A stretch of 64,000 bases of DNA, from positions 3,679,001 through 3,743,000 of the forward strand of contig CM053154.1 of assembly GCA_028571685.1 (NCBI GenBank). The letters run 5' to 3'. Numbering within the stretch: the first letter of the stretch is position 1; each line of letters opens with the position of its first letter. This document shows positions 29,962-39,387 of this stretch, one piece after another. The notes beneath the pieces are model-generated. The model made no database searches. It saw nothing but the letters and a program-made list of their open reading frames with translations, and was not told where the DNA came from. The position numbers and the translations under genes are program-made. Source of the DNA: Heterohyrax brucei (lineage: Eukaryota; Chordata; Mammalia; Hyracoidea; Procaviidae).

Positions 29962-30478
29962 ATGTGCTACACACCGCATTGCTGAGTATCACTGTGGTCA
30001 CCTTTGAAGTGCTCTCCTTGGGAAGCTCTGCACGGACACCAGGGCCTAGTCCACCCTTCAAAGCAATTTTGGAACTCTTTCTGGAATGGCCATTGCACAT
30101 GGTGGCAGGTTCACAAACTTAATTGTCTAGTTGTCTGTGAGGGAGTTTTTAGCCAGTACACAAATAGCTGCGTTGGAACACCCTCCCTACTCGCCTGATC
30201 TGGCCCCCAGTGACTTTTTTCTTTACCCAAAGATAAAGGAAATATTAGAAGGAAGACATCTGGATGACATTCAGGACATCAAGGGTAATAGGATGACAGC
30301 CCTGATGGCTGTGCCAGAAAGAGTTTCCAAGTTGCTTTGAAGGGTATACCACGCATTGGCATCGGTGCCCAGCTTCCCAAAGGGAGCGCCTCGAAGGTGA
30401 CCGCAGTGACGTTCAGAATGCAGTGTGTAGCGCTTTTTCTAGGATGAGTTTGTGAACTTAATTGGCAGTCTTTGTTGA
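29962..30478 (+). mobile_element. Foldback mariner derivative, copy 3
   Basis: The short antisense arm (29962-30092) starts at GTGCTACACACCGCATTGCT, so its outer terminal repeat is lost. The internal 5' terminal repeat GGCAGGTTCACAAACTTAAT lies at 30104-30123. The long sense arm begins at GTTGTCTGTGAGGGAG (30130) and encodes SVREFLASTQI, SPDLAPSDFFLYPKIKEIL and then the C-terminus. The 3' terminal repeat GTTTGTGAACTTAATTGGCA lies at 30449-30468. Both arms match as inverted repeats over about 130 bp. It is the cleanest of the three copies. It lies directly upstream of the CpG island. Confidence 0.82.
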
Positions 30479-30499
30479 TACACGTACACGGTACGTGTA

Positions 30500-31540
30500 T
30501 GTGCACACTGTGTTTCATGGCGGCAGGCTCCACCGGAGCTGCACCGAGGGGACACCCCCGGAAGTTGTCGGAAGGGAGCCCCGCGCACAGGAAGTGGAGG
30601 TCGGCGCCGCAGGGCACACCGGGAACCGCCCGAGGCGCGTCGGCTGACCGACGGCGACCTGCGGAACCCGGACGCGGTCTGAGCCGGCGAGGGGCGGCGG
30701 CGCCAGTGACCGCTGAGGACGTGAGTTCCTCCGTGTCCCGGGGTGTTCCCGAAGGCCCCGGAGGTCTCCCCTGGGATTCCGGGAGGCAGAGGCCGTGGTC
30801 CCCGGAAGCCGTCTGGGCTCGGCGGAGCCCCTGAGAAGCTTCTGGACCCAGGTGAGTGTTGGGGTGGTGTACGTGGCCTCAGCTGTGTGCGGGTGGACAG
30901 TGGCCACATGATGTGCACCCGGCACCCGCCGCCACTCGGGCCACCGCGTCGCCTCCCCCGCGCCCAGCCGTGTGGCGCACCAGGTGGCCACGACATCTCT
31001 GGGCTGGGGAGACACAGGGGCAGGGTGGACAGGCCCCTAAGAGGGTTCCGAATACCAGGTGCTGATGAAGACCCGGGCCCGGGAGGAGTGACGAACGGGT
31101 CGGAATTCAGAAGGAAGGTTTAAGCTGTAGGCCTCGGCAGTCAGTACACACAGACAACTCCCATTAGTGTTCGCAGCGCTGAAACGTGCGTATTGTAGGC
31201 GGGCCGTGTCTTTCCCGGTCGTTGTCGCCTGGCCTGTCGGAGGCTGGCTTCGCCGAGAAGCGCTGCCCGCTGTGCGGTGTCTCCGGTTACAGCCGCAGCA
31301 CGGCCGGCTGCCTGGCCCCAGGCCGCCCGCCCTAAGTTCGCCCTCGTCTCCGGCGCTGCGGTGCGAGGCCGGCCTCGGAGCCGGGAGCTCCCTAGGCTCC
31401 GCCTGCGCCCTGCCCAGGAGTGCAGGCGGCCGCCCACCCCTGGGCCGCCCCTCCTCGTCTGCCACCTGGGTGAGAAGTCTTTCCAGAGGAGTGGCAGGGC
31501 ACTGTGACACCCCCTCCCGGCTCCTGACCACTGCCGATCA
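30500..31540. promoter_or_regulatory. CpG island, candidate promoter
   Basis: CpG density is high at about 30540-31000 and again at 31190-31470; single 60-base stretches have up to about 13 CpG. Motifs usual for housekeeping promoters are present: ETS-type CCGGAAGT at 30557-30564 and ACAGGAAGTGG at 30588, and an ATGGCGGC (YY1-like) at 30517. Two good splice-donor contexts occur on the plus strand, GAGGAC/GTGAGTTCC at 30721 and CCCAG/GTGAGTGTT at 30851. I see no TATA box. Open frames on both strands (30439-30996 minus, 31167-31550 plus) are explained by GC richness. I cannot name the gene, or tell whether the transcript is coding. Confidence 0.65.
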
Positions 31541-32090
31541 TTTGTCTTAAAAGGTTACCGGGACTTAGTTAGCCTGTTGTATTATTAATGAGAACTCTTT
31601 GGCAGGCTGGATTTCCTTACCTGTAAATATTCCGCGCATTTGGACTGCTTTATAAACACTAACGCTTCCTTCAATTTTTGAGGGTGGAAAAAAATTAACA
31701 TTGCCAATTGCAGAGTCCTGGCTGTGGCCGCAGCTAAGCTGGTGTCTTAACAGAAATCATGGCATCTTCTCGGGGTGGTGAGTTGTGCCTGAGTGACTAC
31801 AAAGCACCCTTGAGCTGTGGGTCTGGGAAGAGACCCTTAGTCGAGAGACTTTAGTTCTTTATATGAAAATGTGTGTTACAAAATTAAGACATATAGCATG
31901 TATCCATAAAAGAATAAGAATGCTGGGCAAATACACACTCACTGTCCTTCTCAAATCTTAACATTCTAGATAAAATGGATGACCCTTTGTGACTGCAGAC
32001 CCTCCCTCTCTCCAGAGGTGGCCCTTGATGTGCTCAGCTAAGTGTTGATCTTAGTCTTGATAGTATCAGCTGGGCATCCTTCTTGCTCTC
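31541..32090. other. Unique sequence downstream of the CpG island
   Basis: Apart from the possible small exon it holds nothing recognised. It becomes AT-rich after 31560. Confidence 0.4.
31754..31777 (+). other. Possible 24-nt start exon (hypothesis)
   Basis: AACAG precedes and GTGAGT follows. Between them, AAATCATGGCATCTTCTCGG is the start of a segment with an ATG in a strong Kozak context (A at -3, G at +4). It would encode MASSRG before splicing. It lies about 0.2-0.9 kb downstream of the CpG island, on the strand of the island's donor-like sites. The polypyrimidine tract upstream is weak. Such a short match can arise by chance. I do not recognise the gene. Confidence 0.25.
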
Positions 32091-32091
32091 A

Positions 32092-32302
32092 GCACCTGCT
32101 GAGGTGCTGCTGGGGTTGAACTGTGTGGCCGCTAGTGGAAAGTTCTGTGGTTCAAACCGTCTGCAGCTCTGTGGGGACGAAGACCTGGGATCTTGTCTTG
32201 TGAAGGTGTCTGCATTGGAAGCATAGTGGGCAGTTCGCCCCTGTCCCAGAGGACCACTAGGAGTTGGAGTTGACTCAACAGTGTACGACAGCAACACAGG
32301 CA
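32092..32302 (+). repeat. AfroSINE, long form
   Basis: GTGGCCGCTAGTGGAAAGTT near the head, CTGTGGTTCAAACCGTCTGC box B, a long middle with GAAGACCTGGGATCTTG, and the tail AGTTGGAGTTGACTCAACAG, ending in GTACGACAGCAACACA. The AACA-type end matches that of RTE. It is near complete at about 210 bp. Confidence 0.85.
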
Positions 32303-32442
32303 TGTATTGTATTTTAATAACATGCATGTATCAGATGCTATATATGATGTTGCTGATTTGAAAATTTTACATTTGGGGCATTGCATTGTCCAAATCCTTG
32401 TTTTTTTCCACTTAGTGTACTGTTTTTGAGATTGAATATGTG

Positions 32443-32765
32443 GCCACTGCTGTCAGGCACTGTCGGGTCCATCCCAACTCATGGCGACACTGTTGTGTGC
32501 AGTGGTGTGCAGTGGAAGGAAACTCTGCCTGGGCCGGGCATGTCCTCGCCGTCGTCAGCTTTCAGCCTGTCGCGGCAGCCACTGTGTCAGGCCATCGCAT
32601 GGAGGCTCATCCTCTTGTTCACTGACCCTCCACTTTCGCAAGTGTGATGTCCTTCTCTGGGGACGGAGTGATCCCTTACTGATACACACGTCCACCATGT
32701 GTCAGCTGTAGTCTCGCTCTCCTTGCTTCCAAGGAGCGTTCCAATTGTTTGCATTTCAGCTCATG
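32443..32765 (-). mobile_element. RTE/BovB LINE 3' fragment, antisense
   Basis: GCTGTCAGGCACTGTCGGGT tail, CAGCCACTGTGTCAGGCCAT, TGTTCACTGACCCTCCACTT, GTGATGTCCTTCTCTGGGGA, and CCTTGCTTCCAAGGAGCGTT. The order is the same as at 5.1 and 23.7 kb. Confidence 0.8.
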
Positions 32766-32994
32766 AATGCCTAGGACAACAACGTTTAGGCACTCCGTTT
32801 CATTTTTGATGATTTCCAATCAGATTCATGCTTCATACATTGCGCATTCCGGTCGCTAACGGCTGTTTGTAGCTGCAGCTTTTCATTTTGTGTTGTGCCG
32901 TGTGAGGAAATGGAGGCCCCAGAAGCTTGACTGCTTCCACGTCACAGAGCTGGGTTCTGCTTTGAGGAGGCAGCTCTTCCCCTGTTGCACCTTG

Positions 32995-33240
32995 GGTGCC
33001 TTCCAGCCTGAGAGGCCCACTTTCCAGCACCCTATCTGACAGTGTCCTGCTGTGATCCATAAGGTTTCCGCTGGCTGGTTTTTGGAAGTAGATCGCCTGG
33101 CCGTTCTGCCTCGCTTGTCTTAGCCTGAAGCTCAGCTGTGGCCTGTGCGCCTTGGGTGGCCCGGCGGTTTGCATAGCGGTGGCGTTGCTTTCATCATCGC
33201 AGCAAGTTGTGAGCCCCTGCAGTACAGCAAACTGAGAGAC
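32995..33240 (-). repeat. SINE-like dispersed repeat, variant middle
   Basis: GTCCTGCTGTGATCCATAAG, CCGCTGGCTGGTTTTTGGAA, GTAGATCGCCTGGCCGTTCT and CTTAGCCTGAAGCTCAGCTG. It shares a block with 24.08-24.18 kb and continues with TTTGCATAGCGGTGGCG. Confidence 0.55.
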
Positions 33241-33241
33241 G

Positions 33242-33688
33242 CGCGGGGGAGCTGAGGTTGCGTCTAACTAGTTTATTTATCTCATTGCAGGGCTCTGGAA
33301 TCATGTGTCTGTTTCCTGCTGATGGCTGCTTAGCTCGTTTCCCATTTTCTCCTGTGACAAGGGATGTGGCAGCGGACACCCTCATGCGCCTCATTCACAC
33401 TCACCTGCGTGTGAGCAGCAGTCTGTCCTGAGAAATCTCGTTGCCTAGTCACAGGACACAAGCATCTTCAACTTCCTCAGGCTGTCCCTGATTGCTTTCC
33501 GAAATTATTACATTGTTCGATTTTAAGACCAGCTTGTTCAGTCCAAGGACACTCCTTGTGGTATTTGCATTGCGGTCCTTATGCCATCAAAGCTGCTCTG
33601 AATCGTGGCCACCCTGAGCGTAACGTGACATGGTGTGGCCCGATTCCCTGCCATCTCCGTGGTCATTGCCGTGTCTGAGTTTATAATC
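33242..33688. other. Unique sequence
   Basis: No repeat or gene recognised. Confidence 0.35.
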
Positions 33689-33689
33689 T

Positions 33690-33965
33690 CTCCATTGACT
33701 TTATACATTAATTTAGGCAGATCTGACTTATTTATGACAAAGTTTCTGATTCATGACCATGGGCTGTCTGCCCACTTCTTTAGGTTTTCTTTTATGTGCT
33801 TCATAAATTTAGTATTGTTCTCCCAAAGTACTTTTTAGATTTTTTAATAGGGACCTTTTACTTTTTGCTGCCATTGCGAATAAGAATTTAAACATTTACG
33901 TTGTATAATAGGGTCAGTAATGTAGCAATGCTGTTGATTTTTATCGGTTGATTTTCATGTTTTCT
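33690..33965 (-). mobile_element. L1 LINE ORF2 3' region, antisense
   Basis: TCATGACCATGGGCTGTCTG, a CTTTAGGTTTTCTTTTATGT stretch, TTCATAAATTTAGTATTGTT and CATTGCGAATAAGAATTTAA match the antisense order of the end of L1 ORF2 ('CCATGAACATGGTATGTC ... TTTAGGTCTTCTTTGATTTC'). The frame is broken. Confidence 0.6.
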
Positions 33966-33967
33966 AT

Positions 33968-34415
33968 TGTGGTTTAAAAAATTACCACAAGCCTAGTGAC
34001 TTGAAACAACTCACGTGTGTTCTCTTAGGATTTTCTAGGTCAGAAGTCAGGCATGGGTCTCCCTGCACTAAAATAAGGGTGTTGGTCGGGCTGTATTCCA
34101 GTCTTGGGGCTGGCTGTAGGAGAGACTGTATTTCTATACCTTTTTCCGGTCTCTAGAGGTTGCCCACTTCCTTGGCTTATGGCCTCTTTCTCCATCTTCA
34201 GAACCAACAAGATGTCATCTCTCTGACTGTCCTTCTGTTGTCCCACTTCCACTTTAAAGAATCCTGTGATTAGACTGGTCCACCTGGGTGATTCAGGATA
34301 CTCTTTCCACCTTGACCTCAACCTGATTTGCAAATCCCTTGGCCCTGTACAGTGGCATATTTACAGATTGCAGGGATTAGGACATTGACATCTTGGGGTT
34401 TGTTTTTTTTTGCCA
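33968..34415 (-). mobile_element. MaLR-type LTR, antisense
   Basis: ATTACCACAAGCCTAGTGAC, TCTAGGTCAGAAGTCAGGCA, GGTTGCCCACTTCCTTGGCT, GGCCTCTTTCTCCATCTTCA and GCAGGGATTAGGACATTGAC are the usual antisense landmarks of an MLT1/MST-like LTR. A 97-aa minus-strand frame (34040-34333) lies inside it and is not a gene. Confidence 0.65.
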
Positions 34416-34905
34416 GCCATAATTTGGTACCTTGTAACTGTGCCAGACTCTTAACGTGCTTCTAACACTGGGGTCTGTTAAATGTTGCAGAGCTGGCTGT
34501 GACCCACAGGAACACTGTGCACAGCAGAAGGAAGCCCTGACTGCCCCTGCTGTGATGTCCTCTCAGTGGTTACCGTCCCTTGTTGGCAGCCACTGTGTCA
34601 GTCCTTCTCATCCAGGGTCTTCCTCTTTTTCATTGACCATCTGCTTTACCCAGCATGCTGCCCTTCTCCGGGGACTGGTCCCTCCTTATAACAGGTCTGA
34701 AGCATGGGAGGTGCGGTCTCAGCATCGTTGCTTCCGAGTGCATTCTGGCTGGACTGCTTCCAGGACGTGTTTGTTCAGTCGTCTGGAAGTCCATGGTGTG
34801 GTCAGTAGTTTTCACCAACACTGTGCTTCAAAGGCATCGGTTGTTTTTCAGTCCTCATTAGTCGTTGTCCAGCTTTTATCTGCATCTGAGATGGTTGTAT
34901 CTCAC

Positions 34906-34958
34906 ACCCACATCCACCCCCACATCCACCCCCACATCCACACCCCCACCCCCACCTA
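34906..34958. repeat. C-rich tandem repeat
   Basis: Units of 12-13 bp near CACATCCACCCC, about four copies. It lies between RTE sequence and the tail of an antisense SINE, so it may have grown out of the SINE's A-rich tail (on the other strand). Confidence 0.8.
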
Positions 34959-35111
34959 CCCAATGCCATTGAATCAGTTCTGACTCACAGTGAACCTATA
35001 GGACAGAGGAGAATGGCCCCATAGAGTTTCCAAGGAGCGTCTGATAGATTTAAACGGCTGACCTTCTCGGTAGCAGCCATCGCTCCTGACCGTTATGCCC
35101 CCCGAGTTTCT
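34958..35111 (-). repeat. AfroSINE, antisense, inserted in RTE
   Basis: GCCATTGAATCAGTTCTGAC, GGCCCCATAGAGTTTCCAAG, a GATTTAAACGGCTGACC box-B segment, and CCCCGAGTTTC. RTE sequence lies on both sides. Confidence 0.85.
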
Positions 35112-35884
35112 GTGGCATGGGTTAGACGTACCTTCTTCCTCCGAGGGTCATCTTTGCTTTGTTTTTCCTTTTAAAGAAGTCTTTTACAGCACATTTGTCC
35201 AGTGCGGTATGTTACTTGATTTCTTGACTGCAACTTCCGTGGGTATCGACTGAGGATCTAAGTAAAATGAAATCCTTGATGAGTTCCACATTTTGTTGTT
35301 TGTCATGATACCTCTCCTTGGTCTAGTTGTGAGCAAGTTTGATTTTTCGTGTTGAGGTGCTGTTCACACTGAAGACTGTCGTCCGGTCTTGAGTGGTCAG
35401 CACTTCAGGTCCTTTCAGCAAGCAGCGTTGTTGTCAGCATGTCCCATGTCGTTCATGAATCTTCCTCCCGTCCTCTGGTCCTGTGCTGCTTCATATAGTC
35501 CAGCTTCTCAGACTGTTTGCGCAGCATACAGATGGGGTAAGTGTGGTGCAGGGAGACAACCCTGATGCACACCGTTCCTGATTTCAGACCACGCAGTGTC
35601 CCTTGTTCTAAGTGATAAACTCTTGGTCTGTGTACAGGTTCCTCACGGTACACACGGTACACCTCACAGTGTTTCTCACGGTGTTCTGGGATTCTCATTC
35701 TCGGCAGTGTTAGCCACACTTGGTTATGGTCCACGCAGCTGAATGCCTCAGCACTGTCAGTCAAGTTCAGGTAGACGTCTTTCTGATAGTCTGCTTTTAC
35801 CTGGAATCTGTCTGATGTCATTGATGACATTCCTGCTTTCTCTGTCTCAGTCAGCCAGTGCTGCTCCAACATAAGCAGCATGAG

Positions 35885-36307
35885 TGGAGGTTTTCACAAT
35901 GAAAAGTTGATTCTTACCACAGTCCAGTAGGCTACAAGTCCACATTCAGGGTGTCCACTCCAGGGGAAGGCTTTTTCTCTCTGTCAGCTCAGAAGATCCT
36001 GGTGTGGCATCAGTCTTTGGTCAGGGAGCATCTTGGTGCAGGAACCATAGGTCTGAAGGAAGCCCTCTACTCCCAGTGCTGCTTTCTTGATGGACTGAGA
36101 TTCCCAGGTGTCCCTGCCAGCTTCTCTTCTTTAATCTTAAGGCGCAAAACAGTCTGCCACGTTGAATCCTGTCTCACCAACACAGCGGCTACCCATCAAC
36201 CCTTGTGAACATCATCGAGGCAGGAGTTCCCACATGGGGGCACATCTCACAGTCCGGGGAGCTGTGGCGCACAGAGTTTTTGGGGAGCACAGTTCAGTCC
36301 ATGACAA
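35885..36307 (-). mobile_element. LTR, antisense, inserted in RTE (20.0-kb family)
   Basis: CAGTCCAGTAGGCTACAAGT, AGGGTGTCCACTCCAGGGG, GGAACCATAGGTCTGAAGG, TGCTGCTTTCTTGATGG and CACAGTTCAGTCCATGACA correspond to the reverse complement of the LTR at 20.0 kb. RTE sequence flanks it, so it entered after the RTE. Confidence 0.75.
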
Positions 36308-36489
36308 CGTCCTGTCCTGAGTCGGGTCTGAGTTTCTGGCAGCTCCTCATGGATGTGCTACCACAACTGCTTTTGATCCTCAGCAAAACTTTACTTACCT
36401 GAGATATTGATAAGCCAAGTAAGCGAAGTGCCGTCGAGTATTGCTGATAGTATTCAGTAATTTCCGCATTCTGTTGAATTACCTTTCTT

Positions 36490-36780
36490 TGGAATATTTC
36501 TGTGTACATTCTCTTGAATTTAGTAAACGGACAGCTATATAATCTCTTCCTTTGCTTCTCCTGAAGTGTCAACTTATTTTTCATTTCACTTTGCCTTGGC
36601 TAAAACTTCCAAAACAACGTTAAATATAAGTGGCAGTAACAGGTGGTGTTGTCTCATTCTTGGTTTTAAGGAGATCTTCTGAAGGCAATATTGATTGTGA
36701 TCTGTACTGTGCACTTTGAATGGCTGGTCTTCATCAGGTTAAGGAAATTCCTTATTAATAGATTACAGTAGATTACAGCT
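36490..36780 (-). mobile_element. L1 LINE ORF2 piece, antisense
   Basis: GGCTAAAACTTCCAAAACAA, CGTTAAATATAAGTGGCAGT, GGTGTTGTCTCATTCTTGGT and GGTTAAGGAAATTCCTTATT match the antisense of the L1 reverse-transcriptase region ('GGCTAGGACTTCCAGTAC'). It is old and broken. Confidence 0.65.
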
Positions 36781-36819
36781 GGGGATTTTATTTATCCTTG
36801 TGCTTGGTGTTACATTGTT

Positions 36820-37050
36820 TTTTTTTTTTTATTGTGGACATGAATATGTGTGTGTATACACACCCACCCACACACACACACCCGCCCACATATTTACCTA
36901 CCCCCCTGTCTATATGAAAGTCACAGAGGGAGCCGTTGGCAACTATTTCCAAGTGCACCGGTCCATGGCATTAATTATAGTCACAGTGTGGTGCAATCTT
37001 CTCCACTGTTCCCCTCCCCCCTAGAACTTTTTCATCACCACTGAGTCTCC
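36820..37050 (-). mobile_element. L1 LINE 3' UTR, antisense, with CA tract
   Basis: A T-run plus ATTGTGGACATGAATATG, then a CA/CCCA tract (36855-36890), then CAAGTGCACCGGTCCATGGC, ATTAATTATAGTCACAGTGT and AACTTTTTCATCACC. This is the antisense start of an old L1 3' UTR, expanded by a microsatellite. Confidence 0.65.
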
Positions 37051-37051
37051 C

Positions 37052-37402
37052 AGATGCTACCGCCTGCTTCCAGACCCTGAACCCAGCTGGTGTGGCGCAG
37101 GCCCCTGCCATTTTGTCCCGCTCGGTCCCTGTCCAGGCCAGAGGGGACCTTGCTTTGGAGCCTGGCTGTGTGTGACTTTGGTGCTGTCCGTAGCGCCTGA
37201 AGTGCCATTCCACTTAGTGCTGTTTAGCGCCCCGTGCAGCCCAGTGATTGGGATGTGCCGGTGATTGGGGTGTCTTTACTTGCTCAGTGTTCATCTGGTG
37301 ACTTTGTCTCTCAAGCTGAGTTTGATACAGTTTTTTTTCTGTTAGAATTAAAAGCCTAGCGTTCGCAGCCTCCCTTGTGTATTACTGCGATCATCTGTAG
37401 CT
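37052..37402. other. Unique or unrecognised sequence
   Basis: It may continue the L1 3' UTR, but I cannot follow it. No gene. Confidence 0.3.
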
Positions 37403-37662
37403 GCCTGACTTCGTTACCTGGTGCTGCTGTAACAGAAATACCACCTAGACTACCTTTAACAAAAGAAAAACATTTTCTCACTGTTTAGAAGGCTGGACAT
37501 CTGAATTTAGGGCACAGCTCTAGGGGAGGGCTTTTATTCTCTCCCTGTTGGCTGTGGCAGAGGGTCCTGTGTCTTCTGAGCTTCTGCTGCTGGGCAGTCT
37601 CCAGGTGGCTTGGCTGGTGTCTTTCCCTATCTCTGAGTGCCCACGTACCTAGGTAACCTCTT

Positions 37663-37809
37663 GAAAGCCCTGGTGGCGCAGTGGTTGAGCACTACAGCTG
37701 CTCACGGAAAGGTTGGCAGTGTGATTCCATCAGCGCTGCTTGGAAACCCTGTTCTGTTCTCATGTGGGGCTTCTGTGAGTCAGAATCAACTCAACAGCAG
37801 TTTGTTTTT
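37663..37809 (+). repeat. AfroSINE inserted in LTR
   Basis: AGCCCTGGTGGCGCAGTGGT (a very good A box), GGTTGGCAGTGTGATTCC, then TGAGTCAGAATCAACTCAAC. The middle is a little shortened. Confidence 0.88.
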
Positions 37810-37880
37810 AATACACACATACACATACACATGTATCTGTATATGTATGTATACAGACAATGCACATGCACACACACACG
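37810..37880. repeat. CA/TATG microsatellite
   Basis: ACACACATACACATACACAT followed by TGTATATGTATG and (CA)5. It has probably grown from the tail of the preceding SINE. Confidence 0.8.
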
Positions 37881-38038
37881 GAACCCGGGTGGCCCCTTGG
37901 TTATCCATTTGGCTGCTGACCAAAAGTATGGTGGTTCGAATCCCCCAGCTGCTCCTTGGGAACCCTGTGGAGCAGTTCTACTCTGTCCCATGGGGTCTCC
38001 ATGAGATGGAGTTGGGCAGTGGGTTTTGTTATGGTTTT
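37879..38038 (+). repeat. AfroSINE inserted in LTR, intact box B
   Basis: GAACCCGGGTGGCCCCTTGG head and TATGGTGGTTCGAATCCCCC with an intact GGTTCGAATCC box B. GGAACCCTGTGGAGCAGTTC body and a degraded tail follow. Confidence 0.88.
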
Positions 38039-38164
38039 TATTGGAAAGAGACTAACTCAAGGCACACCCTACACTAGTCTTGTCTGCTCATAACAAAAAC
38101 AGCCCATTCCCAAATGGGATTATAACCGTAGACATGGAGATTAGGGTTTACAACGTGGTCCATA

Positions 38165-38375
38165 ACATCCACCCCAAATCCATTGCTTTCAGGTTGGTCC
38201 CAACTCACAGTGACCCTATAGGACAGAGCAGGGCTACCACAGGGTTCCCAAGGTTGGAAATCTTAGAGACGCCGACTGCCAGACTCCTCCCCTGCAGAGT
38301 GGCTGATGGTTTGATCCACTGAGCTCTCTGTTAGCAACTGAGTGCTTTACACACTGCACCACCAGGGTTCCTCAT
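38165..38375 (-). repeat. AfroSINE, long form, antisense
   Basis: CCAACTCACAGTGACCCTAT, GGGCTACCACAGGGTTCCCA, a GATGGTTTGATCCACTGAGC box-B segment and CTGCACCACCAGGGTTCCTC. It is complete. Confidence 0.85.
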
Positions 38376-39386
38376 CAGGAACTAGGTCTGTGTTGATTTT
38401 TTGTATGGCGTTTGGAAAAAATGTTCGTGTACACGTTTGCAGGCACACACGTGGAACAGCCATGAAACACTGCCCTCAGGAGTTCATGATTCGTGGTCAC
38501 CTTCCTTAATGCCAGTGCATTCGCTAAACAGCCTACATGGTCCACACTGTGACCCACCTCAGGACAGTGCCTGGCAGTCCTGCAGCTCCCCACGTGGCCT
38601 GGGGGCTTGTTAGGAAGGCGCGGTCTAAGCCCTGCCGCAGACTGGCCAGACCAGGTCCTGTGCTTTCCACGGGTCTTAGAGCTTGTTCTGTGAGCCTTGG
38701 GCTTGAGGAGCAGCACCTTGTAGACAGGTAACCATCTGTCCTGTCTGCCCGTCACTCTACAGTGACCCTCGTTGAGACAGTTGTATGGTTACTCTTTTTA
38801 TAACGAACTCCAGATACTTCGTTCTCTGAGTCTTTCAGTCCAGCTCAGACGCACCCGAATCATTCCCGGCCCCTGGGAGTGCGGGCGGAAGCCGTAGTGA
38901 TGGTTCGGGGCTGTTCGGGGGCTCTTGGGGGTCCTCGGTGCTGACAGCACCTTTTGTGTTGTGCGTGTGCTTTACAGAAAGGCGGCAAGGTGGCGTGTCT
39001 GCCACCGCTGACTCTGTGGTCAGCTTCTTGCCCATGGCATCCTGTGCTTTGGTTTCCGAAGGAGTGGAAGGTGCCGGGGCTTAGGTTGACCCAGCAGCTG
39101 GGCTTCCTGCCTGCTCGTGATGGCGAGGCCCCGAGTGTGCTCCAGGCAGCGCTGCTCCGGTGACAGCCTTCGGGATGTAGGGCGCCGTCCTTTGGCAAAC
39201 GTCGACACCTCAGGTCTGTGTGTGCTTCTGGTGGCTGCTTTACCCAACGACCACAGATTGGGTGGCCTGAAGTGGCCTTGTGGGCACAGCTCTTTGTGAC
39301 ACACATGGGGATTGTGTTCCAAGTGCCTGAGTTACGGCATGTTGGCGTCTGAGGGCAGAGATCCTGACTGGCTAGCTTAAATCACG
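38376..39386. other. Unique sequence
   Basis: No repeat recognised. Open frames at 38375-38755 (minus, 126 aa) and 38860-39306 (minus, 148 aa) are basic and proline-rich without recognisable domains. No supporting splice or promoter signals. Confidence 0.35.
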
Positions 39387-39387
39387 G

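Larger units (their letters stand above)
34470..36490 (-). mobile_element. RTE/BovB LINE, about 1.4 kb, antisense, split by SINE and LTR
   Basis: This is the longest RTE here. From 34490 it follows the full antisense order: CAGCCACTGTGTCAGTCCTT, CCAGCATGCTGCCCTTCTCC, TCCATGGTGTGGTCAGTAG, AATGAAATCCTTGATGAG, TTCATGAATCTTCCTCCC, and on the minus strand FSCVDHNQVW near 35725-35755 (RT motif-A region). A SINE interrupts at 34958-35111 and an LTR at about 35885-36307. RTE then resumes with GTTTCTGGCAGCTCCTCATG and CTGCTTTTGATCCTCAGCAA. The frame has many breaks. Confidence 0.82.
37404..38168 (-). mobile_element. MaLR-like LTR, antisense, hosting two SINEs
   Basis: GTTACCTGGTGCTGCTGTAA, CAGAAATACCACC, AAGGCTGGACATCTGAATTT and GGGGAGGGCTTTTATTC give the antisense 3' half. 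After two SINEs (37663-37809 and 37879-38038), CTCAAGGCACACCCTACACT, CCATTCCCAAATGGGATTAT and GAGATTAGGGTTTACAAC give the 5' half, down to CATAACA. Without the SINEs the LTR is about 460 bp. Confidence 0.72.

Noticed and set aside
30439..31531. Long Arg/Pro/Gly-rich frames on both strands
   Set aside because: These arise from the CpG island, where stop codons are rare. They run into mariner sequence and have no clear start context.
35453..35881. 142-codon minus-strand frame
   Set aside because: Recognised as RTE reverse-transcriptase sequence (FSCVDHNQVW) with frameshifts; no evidence of domestication.
37879..38038. tRNA gene suggested by GGTTCGAATCC
   Set aside because: The box B belongs to an AfroSINE: no cloverleaf fits, and SINE body and tail follow. 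The same applies to all other box-B hits.
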